NCBI GenBank assembly: GCA_015680905.1
Contig: CM027378.1
Coordinates: 40,521,001-40,585,000, forward strand
Reading direction: 5' to 3'
Source: Coptis chinensis
Lineage: Eukaryota > Streptophyta > Magnoliopsida > Ranunculales > Ranunculaceae
Length of the DNA stretch: 64,000 nucleotides
How positions within the stretch are numbered: position 1 is the stretch's first letter; each line of letters opens with the position of its first letter. A program made the translations under genes and the position numbers. This document shows positions 21,353 through 33,039 of this stretch, piece by piece. Below the pieces are notes generated by a model. It searched no databases and was not told the DNA's origin. It saw only the letters and a program-made list of their open reading frames with translations.

Positions 21353-22316
21353 TTGTGAGATTTGTAGTTGGAGTTCTTATGAGGACTCGTGCTATTGAGT
21401 CACCAGGTGCATCCCACGAGCAGTGTGCTCCAAAGTGGGATGTCACATACTCCTTCTCTATTAGAGGTATCTTGTGTGCTCATCATATTCTTCTTGTATT
21501 CAGCGAAGTTGCTCTATTTTATAGGATATTCTTCAAAATTGCTTATCCCGACCTCTGCATTACAATCTGGAAAAGCTTTTACTGCTAAGGGAATGCAAGT
21601 GCTTGAACGCGTAGGTAAAGAAACCATGGAATTACTGATTAACGAGACTGGTATCAAAGTTGATAAGGATTTTAAGGATGGTGAGCAACAAGGTGAGGAA
21701 GAGCAACTTTTTGAGGAAGTTACTTTTGATCGATGCTTCTACATTTATGGAGGCCCAGGGCAGCTGGATGGAGGTTATTTCTTTTATATTCCTTTGTTTA
21801 TGATTAGAATATTGTCTTTGTGCATGAATTACTAAGATGAATGGCTTTTGGTTGATAATAGGAATTGGAGGCATTGTCCAACCACTATGCATTGTTATTC
21901 AACTGGAGAAATGCAAAATTGTCGTCAGAGCAGAAGTCTTTCTATGATGCAAAACTTAAACAGATCCAACAGATTTTCAGTTTGGATTCTGAAATTGATG
22001 GAAGTGATTCTGATAAAGGGAAGAAAGTTGAGACTTCAGAAGAGGGAACTGGAGATGAGATGAAAATCTTGCGTGATTACTTGTCAGCAAGGCTACTGGG
22101 TAATAAATTAATAAAATTCATTCACTAACTTCCGTTGTCATACTTGTATTGCTAAGTAGGTAGTGTTTTTCTTCCTGTGTTCTTGTGTTATCTTTCTTAG
22201 AGCCGGATGAATATATCTAATTACTTTGTTGTCTAATATATCTTTTCAACTGTTTGAACTTATTCTCATTGTTACCCGTTTAACTGGAGAATTTTGATAC
22301 TCGTTGTCTACAATAG

Positions 22317-22495
22317 ATCTTGATGGTCATGTACTCGTGTTTGTGATGGGGTTTGGCTTGTCTGCGGCTCTTTTGGGAGTGATGGGTTCTCGCTTCAAAA
22401 AGTCTGGTAAAATATTTCCAGCAGGTTTGGTATCTTTTTTTTCCTTCGTTATGGCAGGTGGATACCTTCATGGGATCCTACGTAGTCTGCACTAA
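22317..22495 (+). pseudogene. TMEM14/Tmemb_14-type C-terminal exon fragment
   Basis: An acceptor (CAATAG) precedes an open frame ending with TAA at 22493-22495. The encoded segment has GVMGSRFKKSGKIFPAGLVS followed by a hydrophobic helix, the signature end of TMEM14-family membrane proteins. The plant members include the FAX fatty-acid export proteins of plastid and ER membranes. Only the last about 58 codons are seen; no upstream exons of the same protein were found. It directly follows the FAM114-like exons (217 bases after their end), an unnatural juxtaposition that suggests assembled gene fragments. Confidence 0.6.
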
Positions 22496-22984
22496 TGAAG
22501 CTTAGATTTGGGGATGTATATGTCTTATGTTTTGCTTTTGGTAGAGGATTGTGTGTGTTGTTGCATTTTCAGCTCCAATGCTAAATAGAACTCTGTATGG
22601 ACACGATCTTTAAGTTGCAGAGTCTTTGTACCTATAGGATATGTTGCCTAACATAAAGTGTTCATGTTGATCACTCAAATTGAACTAGAATAGACACGGA
22701 GTTCCATAAAGGAGGTTGAGAATAACATCATGCAGCGGAGTCATTTATGTAGCTCTGTTATTGTTTCTTTGCTTTAGTTTTAACTTTTTGTCGATGAAAA
22801 TTGATAAACACTTTAACTAGAAGCCTTGGTTTTTGCTTATTTGCTTAGTGTTGATAGATGGGTGTAATGAGTGACTCTGGTTGGCGTGGGCATTTAGAAT
22901 ATTTTGTTGTTTTTCATTACGTTTCGTTGTGTAGATGAATGAAATGAATTTAATTACTAGAGTTTGTTAGAGTTATAGATGAAT
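22496..22984. other. Unassigned noncoding sequence
   Basis: AT-rich sequence between the TMEM14-type exon and the CACTA subterminal repeats. It could be 3' untranslated sequence of the captured exon. I see nothing specific in it. Confidence 0.4.
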
Positions 22985-23470
22985 AGAATAATTTAAGTGA
23001 TATATTATGGAGTAAAAAAAGGTGTAGGTACAGGTACGTGCACCAGTACAGGTAGCCCACATATAAAAGGGCCAGAGAAACCAAATTTTTTTTTTTATAC
23101 ATTGAAAATTCGTTAGTAACGGATACGAAACCATTAGCAACAACTTTTTTTTTTATACAATGAAAATTCATTAGTAACGAATACATAATTGTTAGCAACA
23201 GAAAACCAAAGTGACGCTTATATCCGTTACTGACAAAGGATAAACAAATTTGGTAACCGTTACTAATAAATTCTAACGGTTAGGTATCCGTTACTAAAAT
23301 TAATTTCAGTGACACTTTATAACCGTTAGTAAATTGTGTAGCGGATAATAAGCATTACAGATATCCGTTACAAATATTTGTCACGCTTTTGTGTCAACGC
23401 AAGATAACCGTTACTAATATTTTTTGTAACGGGTGTATATCCGGTACAAATAGGCTGTTATGGTGTAGTG
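22985..23470 (+). mobile_element. CACTA (En/Spm) subterminal repeats and terminus
   Basis: Short motifs such as CCGTTACTAA, ATCCGTTAC and TAGTAACGGAT recur in both orientations through 23100-23440. This is the pattern of CACTA subterminal repeats. The block ends TAGGCTGTTATGGTGTAGTG at 23470, whose reverse complement begins CACTACACC, a CACTA-type terminal inverted repeat. The next three bases are TAT (candidate 3-bp duplicate). I find no partner terminus between 15446 and 22980, so the other end may lie beyond element B, left of the window. Confidence 0.75.
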
Positions 23471-25338
23471 TATTGGCTATTGTGCTAGGATTTATTTCAT
23501 GTAAGTGTTACTTATCCAAAATTAGATGCGTTATCTATTTTTCATTTTTGCTAATTTCATCAATCAATTAGAATAATCGCACTATGATAAGAGTATGAGC
23601 TTTACTTACCTATTAATATCATCATGATGCTTCTACAAATTCTTTGTAATAAACCTAGTATAATTTTATTGTGTATAACTTAGTATCTTTATGTTCTTTT
23701 GATACAACATTTGAATCAATATGTCAGTTGTGGCCAGGGAGCATTAACATTATTTTTATAACTAAGGAATGGAACATAATTATTGTGAAAAGTTCGATTT
23801 TCCAAGTTAATCTCAATCTAACTAACAACAGCTGTTGTCGAAACATAGTTGCTAATAGCATTAATGTTTCAATTCCGTTTCTTGTTTGCTGGAAACCTAA
23901 TGACGCATCCTGGAGTTAATCATCCCCAATTTTGAGGATTTTTAGGAATTAACTCTAATTAGTGTTTTAGAGTGTTTTAGGCTATTTTTTTTTTGGGTTA
24001 TTTTAATTACGATTTTTATGTATCTATTTTGATTTGAGTTGGTTTTTAGAATAGGTTTCTATTGTCAAAGTAGTATATAGTTATAAATTGAGTTGTAGGG
24101 CTTTGGCCATAGTTAGAGTTGATGAATGATAAAGTTTGAGTTTAGAGAAAGGTTTTCTCTATGTGAATTCTTGTGTGAGAGTTTGCGTTCTTCGAGAGGA
24201 ACATGGTTATCGAATCTTGAAATCAACATAAGCATTGGAATTAGGTTCTAAAGTCATATCTTGGTCTTACGCAACCATCACCTAAAGCCCAAATATTGTC
24301 ACAGTGTTATTGTAAGCATTATGAGCATCCAAGTTTAAATCAATTGGTGATAAGTGGATATGCCCAAGAACATTTATGCTACAATGCAAGGTTTCACACA
24401 TCCAATGTGGGACTATAATAAACATCTCAACACGCCGCCTGACGTGTGGAATTACTTGAGTCCTAACACTTGGGTGACGTGATGTAGACGAGCCCTTTGA
24501 GCCAAACACAATATCCTGCTCTCATAGCATGTTAAACATTATAAGCATCCAACTTAAAACCAATTGATGATAAGTGGAGAAGCCTAGCAACAATTATACA
24601 ATAATGCAATGCTTCACACAGCTTATGTGGGACTATAACAAACATCTCAACGTTATAACCATCCATACTTTTTGTCTAAGTAGCATGGGCACTTCTTATT
24701 CTTAATAAAATCTGTGTTGGACACACAGACACACGAACACGTGCATAACTATTTTAAATTGGGGTTTCTTTTGAAAACAGTAAAAAAATAATTCTATTAG
24801 CATAGTCACAACTCCATAATTTGCCACTTTCATAGTTATATTTGTAAGGAGGCGCTTTGGAAGGTCTTGGGCCAAGAATTAGTTTTGTTAATATTTTTAG
24901 TTAGTTGTGTCCTCTTCCGTATAGGTTTCATATAGGACGCGGTGTCGGACACTCTGTATCTGTATCGGATACTGACAACATATCCTTGTCAATGTGATTT
25001 AGTTTTTCGTAGTAATATATTGCATAGTAGCCACACATTTATGTATTGCTTGTTGTAAACAGCATAATACCTCTTGTGCACTACCCACGATATGCATCAT
25101 CATATTAGTGTAGCAATTGATTAATGTCAGATATCTTAGTAGACTGCCCATCGCTGAGAACGTCTAGAGGCAGTTCTAACATTGAATGGGCCCTGTGTAA
25201 AAGTGTGAGAAGGTTCTCGCACCACACATGATGTTCTATGTACTGTTATCCTAATGGTTTTAGTGAGGTGCCATAATTTTCTAGTTGTAGCATGTGTTCC
25301 CTCTAAGTGCTCATGATTAACGTTTGATGTAATTGTAG
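23471..25338. other. Unassigned intron-like sequence with a direct duplication
   Basis: This lies between the CACTA terminus and the first DUF3754 exon, probably intron. It has no convincing exon. It contains a diverged direct repeat of about 130 bases (24325-24455 and 24530-24665), sharing TGATAAGTGGA and ATGTGGGACTATAA. Confidence 0.45.
24325..24665 (+). repeat. Two diverged direct copies of a ~130-bp sequence
   Basis: Both copies contain CATCCAA..TTAAA.CAATTG, TGATAAGTGGA, TTCACACA and TGTGGGACTATAA followed by CAAACATCTCAACG or a close variant. The spacing between copies is about 210 bases. Origin unknown; it may be a piece of a dispersed repeat. Confidence 0.55.
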
Positions 25339-26124
25339 GTTTCAGCAAAACATGGCAACATATCAAAATCTAATCACACAATCTATGTGTGATAAACAAC
25401 TGGATAGTGGGAGGGGCACTCTTCTTCACTTGTGTGATGATGTCATTCAACAAGAAGTAAGTAGCTATTTGTTTTCGTTTTGGCTAATTAGTACTAGATT
25501 CACAATAATCGAAAATGACTTTTAGGAGTGCATGCTCTTGGTTATTACCTAGGCTGGGTATGTAGTGATGTAATAGCTTTGCGGTTTTGTCAATATGACT
25601 TTAACCTTTTATTTATTTATTATTATTATTATATAAAGAAAAAAAAAAGTGAGTGCCCATCCTCAAATATGGATCAATTCAACTTTTTAAAAGCGAAGAA
25701 AATTTTTCCCTCACAGTTTGACAACTACTGATTGAACTTCTGAGGAGGATAGGTAGTCGTGAACTTGACTTTTAAACCTCTATTGAACAACAATATATTT
25801 TTCTGAACAGACGAAATAACTTGAACTTCCAAGTGAAATAGGTGATTCTTTCATTCTATATATATTTTGATGGAACAGGGTAAAGCTACGAGAGAAGTAT
25901 GAAACGTTTGTTCACCCTCCTTGTTTCCATTGTCTCCATTGTCAGTTTAGTATATGTGTTATGGGTTGTCTGGAAGTATGCTAACTTGTGAGTTATGTTA
26001 ATGTGATGTGTAGGATCTTGACCAGCATTGTGAAGACTTAATAATGGACGAGTTTGGTGAGAAATGTGACTTTGATGTCGATGATGCAGTACAAAAGTTG
26101 GAGAAACTAGGCATTGTTGCTCGG
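25339..26124 (+). pseudogene. DUF3754 gene, three consecutive exons (decayed)
   Basis: Exon 25339-25456 encodes QQNMATYQNLITQSMCDKQL and LLHLCDDVIQQE. Exon about 25833-25896 encodes the ILMEQGKATRE region. Exon 26014-26124 encodes 37 codons ending VDDAVQKLEKLGIVAR. The order and junctions match the C-terminal part of plant DUF3754 proteins as I recall them; their role is unknown. The second exon carries TAG (25839-25841) where the family has Glu, and a (TA) run at 25857-25864 looks expanded by 4 bases, shifting the frame. Its acceptor is AA rather than AG. The final exon is at 45071, about 19 kb away. The 5' exons are not in the window. Confidence 0.75.
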
Positions 26125-26287
26125 GTGCGTGTTAACTTTGGCATCTCATATTGATTAAGTTACTGGGTTATATATATATATATATATATATCAAATTGTA
26201 TGCTTGTTTTTAATTAATGGGGACTTCTAAGGGGTGATTCTCAACCTTAGGGGAATTTAGGACTTTTCATACAAAAATCACAAAATC

Positions 26288-28100
26288 ATGCAAAAACCAC
26301 ACGGTTTAGGTAGTTTAGAGGCTGCAAACCCTAGCACACCAACTAGAGTTTGGGCGGAGGAAGATGATCTGGACAAGGACTCTACCTCGAGTGAGGAGAG
26401 TCATATGGATTTTGTTAACTCTGTCTTCGTGAAGAAGTATGGGTTGGGTTCACTAGAAAGGTTTAGGAAAAGAATAGAGCTTGCGGAGGCTGAAGCTGCT
26501 AGCGGGAAAAAGCCACAGACAGAAAAGCAACAAATAAAAGAAGTTTCACTGGACATAGTCCTACGCAGCTGTGAGGATGAGTGGAAAGGAAAGGAACCCA
26601 AAGACTTGGAGGTGGGTAGTAATACTCAGAGTAGCCAAGAAACGGTAAAGAAACTCAAACAGGATGGAGAGTACTATGGCAAGGAATCGAGAAAACAAGG
26701 AGTCGAAGGTAATACCTCTGCAAAGACTACCGGAAATAGAGGATCTGAAATAGGAAAGGTTATCGAGAGATTGGATAATCTTGAATCTGATGGGATTGGA
26801 ATGAGTACAGGGGTTATACATAGTGGAGTTCTAATTCAGGACAAGGGAACAGCGAGTAACAAAAGCACTTGGGCAGAGGTGATTGGGAAGGGAGCTGCTG
26901 GAAAAGAAGAACTGAGTTATATACCACCGACTATTGTCAATGGCAAGCCGGTGATCCATGTGAAGAGTTCACAATTTACTCACTCCAATAAGAAGTTTGA
27001 GAATTTGGTGGTTGGGTCGTTTGTTGGAAAGCGATTGAATTACAACTATGTTAAGGAGATAGTAGGGAGAACTTGGAGGACGAAGAAGTTTATAATGAAG
27101 CCTTATGCAGATACAATGTTCACCTTTCAGTTTGAGAAGGATGATGATCGCAAGGCAGCTTTGGATATTGGTTCCTTCCATATCGCAAGCAAGCTCTTTG
27201 TGGTTAGGCCGTGGAGACTATTTGTGGAGGCAGAAATGCGAGAGTTGAAAACGATTCCTATTTGGGTAGTGGTAAAAGGATTACCTATGGAAATGTGGAA
27301 TAAGGATGGCTTTAGCCAGGTGGGGAGTGCTATTGGTGTTCCGATGTTTACAGACCGGCTAACAGAGAACATGGCAAGAACTGCATATGCAAGAGTGTGC
27401 ATAGAGATGGATGCAACATGTCCTTATCCAGATGATATTCCAGTGGTTTTCGATCAAAGAAGAGCATACAAGATTAGCTTTGAATACAACTGGAAACCCC
27501 CGTGTTGTAATGGCTATAAGGTTTTTGGCCATACAGATCTTGCTTGCCCAAAACAGCCAATACAAGAACTGAACACAAAGAGAGTATGACTAAGAAAAGA
27601 AAATAAGGAAGAAATACCACGCAAAAAAACTGAAGGAGAGGAGTTGAAGGAAAAAAACTGCTGAAATAGTGACTCAAGCTACTGCAGAAGTACAAGAGGT
27701 ACACACAGTTAGTGAGGATAAAGAATGGCAATCGCCAAGGAGGAAACAGAGGAATAAAGGAAGAAGTAGTAGTGATGGTAATGAAGTAGGAGCACCTAGT
27801 GTCATAGGTCAAAAGAGTAATGGAGATAATGAAGGTGCGACCACCAGTGCTGAGCGAAATACTGAAAATATCGAGTCTGATAACAGTGGGATGCTATTGT
27901 TGCAAGGAGACAATAGATTCAAACAACTATCTCTGATTTCTAATGAGGAAGAAGGGATGCATGAAGGGATATATAAACTTGTTAGTGAATCAGGCAATAT
28001 AAGTAGACGAACATTCACGCAACATATAGAGAGCAGCAGTGGCAGCAAAGAAGAGGGGACTACACTAAGTCTCTTAGCACCATCTAAACACCATAAATGA
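26288..28100 (+). pseudogene. LINE ORF1: DUF4283 and zinc-knuckle RNA-binding protein, one frameshift
   Basis: The first frame (26288-27589, 433 codons) has an acidic/basic N terminus and a DUF4283 domain at about residues 220-335 (SFVGKRLNYNYVKEIVGRTW, FEKDDDRKAALDIGSF, VVRPW). It then has PIWVVVKGLPMEMWN and a degenerate zinc knuckle. The second Cys of CX2C is Tyr at codon 410 (27515-27517), so zinc binding is probably lost. The frame stops at 27589. The Ser/Glu-rich C-terminal part resumes in another frame (27669-28100), most simply a base gained or lost near the A-run at 27652. ORF1 proteins of plant LINEs bind the element RNA. Its final TGA overlaps the ORF2 start as ATGA (28097-28100). 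Confidence 0.85.
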
Positions 28101-28463
28101 TAAATTACGCCTGCTGGAATGTGAGGGGATTCAATAAAGCTTTTAAGCAAGTTGAGGTGAAAGAAATGGTGAGGAAGTATGACGTTAGTATAATGGGGGT
28201 GGTTGAAACAAGAGTAAAAAAGAAAAATCGAGAGAGAGTATTTATGAAAACTTTCAATCAATGGCAGATGGAGGATAATTATAATGACATCGACGGAGGG
28301 AACATATGGTTTTGCTGGGATTCGAGGGCTTGTACAGCAAAAGTACTGAAGAAGGATACACAACACATAACAATGGAGGTAAACACGATTACAGGAGATG
28401 AGATTGTTATATTAGTTGTGTATGCGAGTACAAAGATGAATATAAGGAGAGAACTATGGAGGA

Positions 28464-29181
28464 TAGGGGTGTAAAAGCCCATATGATTTGAGGGCCGGGC
28501 TGGCCCAGCCCCCTTATGCTATGAGGGTCGGGCCTGTGAGGGCCAACACTTGAATTATACAGCCCTTGCCCTCACCTCAGCCCCCTTTAGAAAACTGTGG
28601 GCCGGGCCTGAGGGCCGGGTCTATGGACCGGGCTGTACAACTTGTCAATTATTCAAAACTCTTGAATACAACTTGTTTAGACTTCATTAACATATTTGGT
28701 TTTTATCAGATTTCATTAACTGATTAACATATTCATTACAAAAATTCTTTAAAACCTATCAAACTTCATTAACATATACAATAGAATATATGAATATATT
28801 CTATAGGATAGAGATATATCCATATAATACAGCTGTATCCTATAAAATATATTCACATATTCTAACAATATATTCATTACAAGAGAGAGAACCTCCATCA
28901 AGGACATTATACGTACAACTAAGGGTATTATACATAATTTTGTTTAGAAAATCTAAATATCAATGAGGGCCTTAATACGGGCTTTGTGAGGGCTTTAGAG
29001 GGTCGGGCTGAGGGCCGCCCTCATGTTTCCATATCTAGGCCCTTACCCTCCCCTCAAAACATGAGGGTCGGGCCGGCCCTGCCTCAAATTGCATGCGGGC
29101 TTAAATTTGAGGGCTTTTTTTGTCTATGGGCCGGGTCGGGTCGGGCGGGCTGAGGGCTTGAGGGCCGTTTTTACAGCCCTA
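28464..29181. mobile_element. Non-autonomous hAT element, 718 bp, TSD ATGGAGGA
   Basis: The ends are TAGGGGTGTAAAA and, on the other strand, TAGGGCTGTAAAA, a hAT-type terminal inverted repeat. They are flanked by the exact 8-bp duplicate ATGGAGGA at 28456-28463 and 29182-29189. The subterminal regions are rich in GAGGGCCGGGC; the middle is AT-rich. No transposase is encoded. It splits the LINE endonuclease. Confidence 0.92.
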
Positions 29182-31948
29182 ATGGAGGAGCTTAGTGGAC
29201 TTATCGTGCCAGATACAAAAACCTTGGATGATAATGGGAGATTTCAATTCTATATTGAACTCGCATGAGAAAGTGGGAGGACTGGAAGTTAGACCTCAGA
29301 ACTACACAGATTTTATGGACTGTGTAAATCAAGCTAGGCTGGTAGATATTAAGTTTAAAGGTAATTTGTATACTTGGAATAACAGGCAAGTAGATCGAAT
29401 TTGTTGTAAACTGGATCGCGTAATGGCAAATTCAGAGTGGATTGGGGCATATGAGGACCACGAAGCGGAGTTCTTGAATCTTGGAGCTGTCTCGGACCAT
29501 ACACCTATGATTGTGAACTCAGTGGTACAGAGGAATCAAAAGAAGCGAGCATTCAAATTCTTTAACTTCTGGTACAGAGAAAAGGAATTTATGAATACAG
29601 TTGCAGAGGCTTGGGGGAGTGAAGTGGTAGGGAATCCTATGTATATATTCATGAGGAAGTTAAAACTTATGAAAGCAGCACTTATACAGTGGAATAGAGA
29701 CAGAGTGGAAAATGTAATGAACAGGGTTACAGAAATAAAGCAAGAAATGGATCGGGTGCAAATAGAGTTACAAAATCAGCCGCAGAATTGTGACATTATT
29801 ATGAAAGAAAGAGAAGTGATTACAGCCTATGCACAAGCAACAACAACTGAGGAAGACATGTATAGACAGAAGTCAAGAGATCAAGTGATAGGAGGAGGTG
29901 ATAATAATACGAGCTATTTCTTTAAATTTGTTCAAGCAAGGAGAGTTACAAATAAGATTACATGTCTGAGAGATTCAGGGGGGAATGTCATCAAGGATTA
30001 CAATGAAATAGATAATGAATGTGTTGATTATTACAAGGCATTTTACAATCCTAGTACGCTGATGGATATGGATTTCTCGAATTTTCAAGATATTGGGCCG
30101 AGACAGCAGATAAGCTTACAGAATCATGAGGAGTTACAGAGAGAGGTAACTAGGGATGAGATAACAGAAGATCTACCAACATTGGTGATGATAAAGCCCC
30201 TGGCAATGATGGCTTCTCCTCTTTCTTTTTTAAATGCACATGGAGAATCATTGGTGATGACTTCATCAAGGCCATTCAAAATTTTTTCACTCGAATCAGA
30301 TGCTCAGTGAGGCAAATGCTACTTGTATTACACTTATACCAAAAATACAAGTTCCTCTGTCTCTGTCAGATCATAGACCTATTGCTTGCTGTGGGGTTAT
30401 ATACAAGTGTATAACTAAGGTTATGACAAGAAGAATGAAGGAGGTAATGCCGCAATTAGTGAACCTCAACCAATCAGCTTTTGTTAGTTGAAGAAGTATC
30501 CAGGATAATATTCTTTTATCTCAAGAACTAGTGCATAATTATCACAGGGATGCATATCCACCAAGGTGCGCTATAAAGGTAGACTTGAGAAAGGCGTATG
30601 ATTCAGTGAGATGGGAAGCAGTGGAGTTTGCAATGAGAAGAGTGGGGATACCATAAAGGTTCATGAAATAGGTGAAAATGTGTGTGGAGACAGCCTCCTA
30701 CTCTGTCATGATTAATGGGTCTTCATATGGTTACTTCAAAAGAAGAAGGGGGATTAGACAGGGTGATCCAATATCACCATATATGTTTGTAGTGGTCATG
30801 GATTTATTTACTGAGATCATGCATCACATTGTCAGAGAAGGTCATTATCAGTTACATGCCAAGTGTGCAAACCCAGTTATAACCCATTTATCCTTTGCAG
30901 ATGATTTGATGGTGTTTATGTACAGAGATAATAGGACGGCCACCACACTCAAAGATAACCTCTATATTTTTAGCAGAGTCTCGGTATAACGCCCGTATTT
31001 AAAATACGTTTTATTTATTTATTAATTAATTAATTAATTTATTTATTTATTTAAAATTCGTTGGATTGGATTTGGGATACGTGGGCCTGGTTTCTGGGCC
31101 CGAGTCTGTGTTAGGCTTGGGTTTCAAACCCAAGTATATAATCATATTGTTATGGAGAATAGGGTTCTTGGAGAATAAAAAATAATAATAATGGAGGCAG
31201 AGATAGAAACTCGTTTGCTGGAGGGTGGAGCGCGACGACTTGGACTAGGAGGAATTCGTCGAGTTGAGTCTTAATAAAGGTGAGTAGATAATTTTTATAC
31301 ACCGTATGATTTTCGCAAGTTTAAATATAATATGTAAATTGTCGATTGAATAGATAGCAAAATTTCGGACAGCATCCAGACAGCAAAATCTCGTCCGTTG
31401 GATCAAAATCAGATCAAGATCAAGATGCAAATGCAATATTTCGGAATTTGGGTGGTTTCGAAATTCTTCTGCGAAGGGTTTGGGTTTCGAATTTCAAAAC
31501 AGCAAAATCAAACCCAAAATCATCAACAACGAAATTTTTGATTGTCAACACCCAAATTTGACAATCTCAGCTACAAAACACAACATCATCAACAACAACC
31601 TTCAAATCCTAATTTTCTCTCCCTTATAATTTCTTGCAGACATTTCCAAGGTCAGTTTTTTTTTTATTATTATTATATGCTATCCGTTTGTTTGAAATTT
31701 GATTTGATTCAAATGATTTGGTTAAAATTTGGATAGATAGACCCCATTTCATTATTCGCCTCTACAAATCATTGATTCACTCACTCAACTGTTGTAAAAT
31801 ACGACATTGTTTTAAAACATTGTTTATTAAAAAAAAATAATAAGTGTTTGGGTGTTGTAAAATTCACTCACTCCCATGCTTTGTTACAAAAATGCATGTA
31901 AAATAATAAGTGTTTGGGTATTCTAACTAAAATCACTCACTCACTCAC

Positions 31949-32215
31949 CTTTGTAAAATACGAATTTGGGTGTTGTAAAATAATAAGTGTATCTGAACAA
32001 TCTTCATCTAAGTCTATTAAACATTGTTTTTGTTTAACAATCGACTTCTGCCACTCCCATGCTTTGTTATATGGAATTAGTTCTTTGTGTAAATCAAAGT
32101 ATTCACACTTTCTTGTTGTTGCCTGGCTTGGGTTTGATATTGTTTTATGGGCACGTGAATTGGGTGGGCTAGTTATAAGGAAATTGGGATTTGAGGATAA
32201 AAGTGTTATGATCAT
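31949..32215 (-). pseudogene. LIP2p: Captured first exon of plastid octanoyltransferase LIP2p
   Basis: The minus-strand frame starts MIITLLSSNPNFLITSPPNS, a Ser-rich plastid-transit-like leader. It continues RKCEYFDLHKELIPYNKAWE and DTLIILQHPNSYF. This matches the start of plant plastid lipoyl(octanoyl)transferase, whose known sequence reads CECFDL..LVPY..AWSWQKS and LIVLQHPSVYT. The normal enzyme moves octanoyl groups from acyl carrier protein to lipoate-dependent enzymes. The exon ends with a preserved splice donor (AAAG then GTGAGT at 31948), so genomic DNA, not mRNA, was captured. The remaining exons with the catalytic residues are absent, so no enzyme can result. Confidence 0.75.
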
Positions 32216-33039
32216 TTGTTGAGTGATTTAGTTAAAATGGGAGTGGCAATGACGATGTGAATTTGTGGAGATGTAGATGAAAATGAGGTAATGGCCGAGA
32301 ACTTTGGAAGTTCAGACGGAAGGAAATAATAAAACCAAATGAGTCAGTTTCAACCCAGCATCCTCTAACTAATTGGCAATAATCTGTGATATTCAAAACT
32401 TGATTGATTTATTCTGATGTTTACAAAATGACATACTGGTTGTTTATTCAATAATCTGCTACTGGTTGTTTATTCTGATGTTTATTCTGATGTGATAATC
32501 TGTGAATGTCATCTCCATTGATAGTCATACTGGTTGTTCTACAGAAACGTTGCTGGTGTTTGCGATGAACATGAAGATATAAGTAGCTTGATTTTAGGAA
32601 GCCTAGAAGATATAGGCCCATCCAATAAAGAGATAAACATTGAAGGTAAAAAGATGGTTCTTTGGTGGAATTGATGCTTCTCGGGGACAAGTTGATGAGA
32701 ATGGGAGCGATTGGTCACTTTCTTTGTAAGTCGAACTACTCACGAAGATTTCGAAAGAAAAGCTAGACGGAACCGCGTTCAAGCATCTTCGACAAAGAGG
32801 ATTTCAAGTAGAAACTAGCATGGAAGCAATTGATGATAGTGAATGCCCCGAGCTATTGCATGAGAGTTCGATGTGACAGGGATTTATCCCCCGATCTTTG
32901 AAAAAATGCCACCGAGATATCGCGATGAAGGATCCGATCACCCGAGATGATTAATCAGACCAACGAGAGTGTTGATGCATCATGTGCAGATGACATGAGT
33001 AGTGAGCAGAGCTGGATGTTGCGGTCCTTATCTGAATTT
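32216..33039. other. Unassigned Pack-MULE interior
   Basis: This lies between the LIP2p exon and the PPR fragment. Exon-like stretches appear (for example 32540-32670 and 32790-32870) but I recognise none of them, and all frames are short. They may be further captured fragments. Confidence 0.4.

Larger units (their letters stand above)
17617..22099 (+). pseudogene. FAM114-like gene: decayed exons split by retroelement sequence
   Basis: Five exon-like segments keep the order of plant FAM114-type proteins: 17617-17787 (GGGWGGWGLALFFVLSNFQK), 17852-17889 (GNAWKGGSSFVHK), about 18692-18774 (LETFAANIANSIQHGGLPV), about 21553-21773 (KAFTAKGMQVLERVGKETME, then FDRCFYIYGGPGQLD) and 21862-22099 (ELEALSNHYALLFNWRNAKL). 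The family is poorly characterised. Damage: TAA at codon 20 (17674-17676); the exon expected between the first two segments is gone, leaving 64 bases; a TAG ends the third segment; TGGA is doubled at the end of the fourth exon; a probable 1-base loss lies near 22079. Family assignment is by recalled motifs. It lies between CACTA transposase exons and a CACTA end, so it may be a captured copy. Confidence 0.65.

Noticed and set aside
27809-28366. Minus-strand 185-codon open frame over the LINE ORF1/ORF2 junction
   Set aside because: It is antisense to ORF1 and ORF2, which have clear domains and the ATGA overlap.
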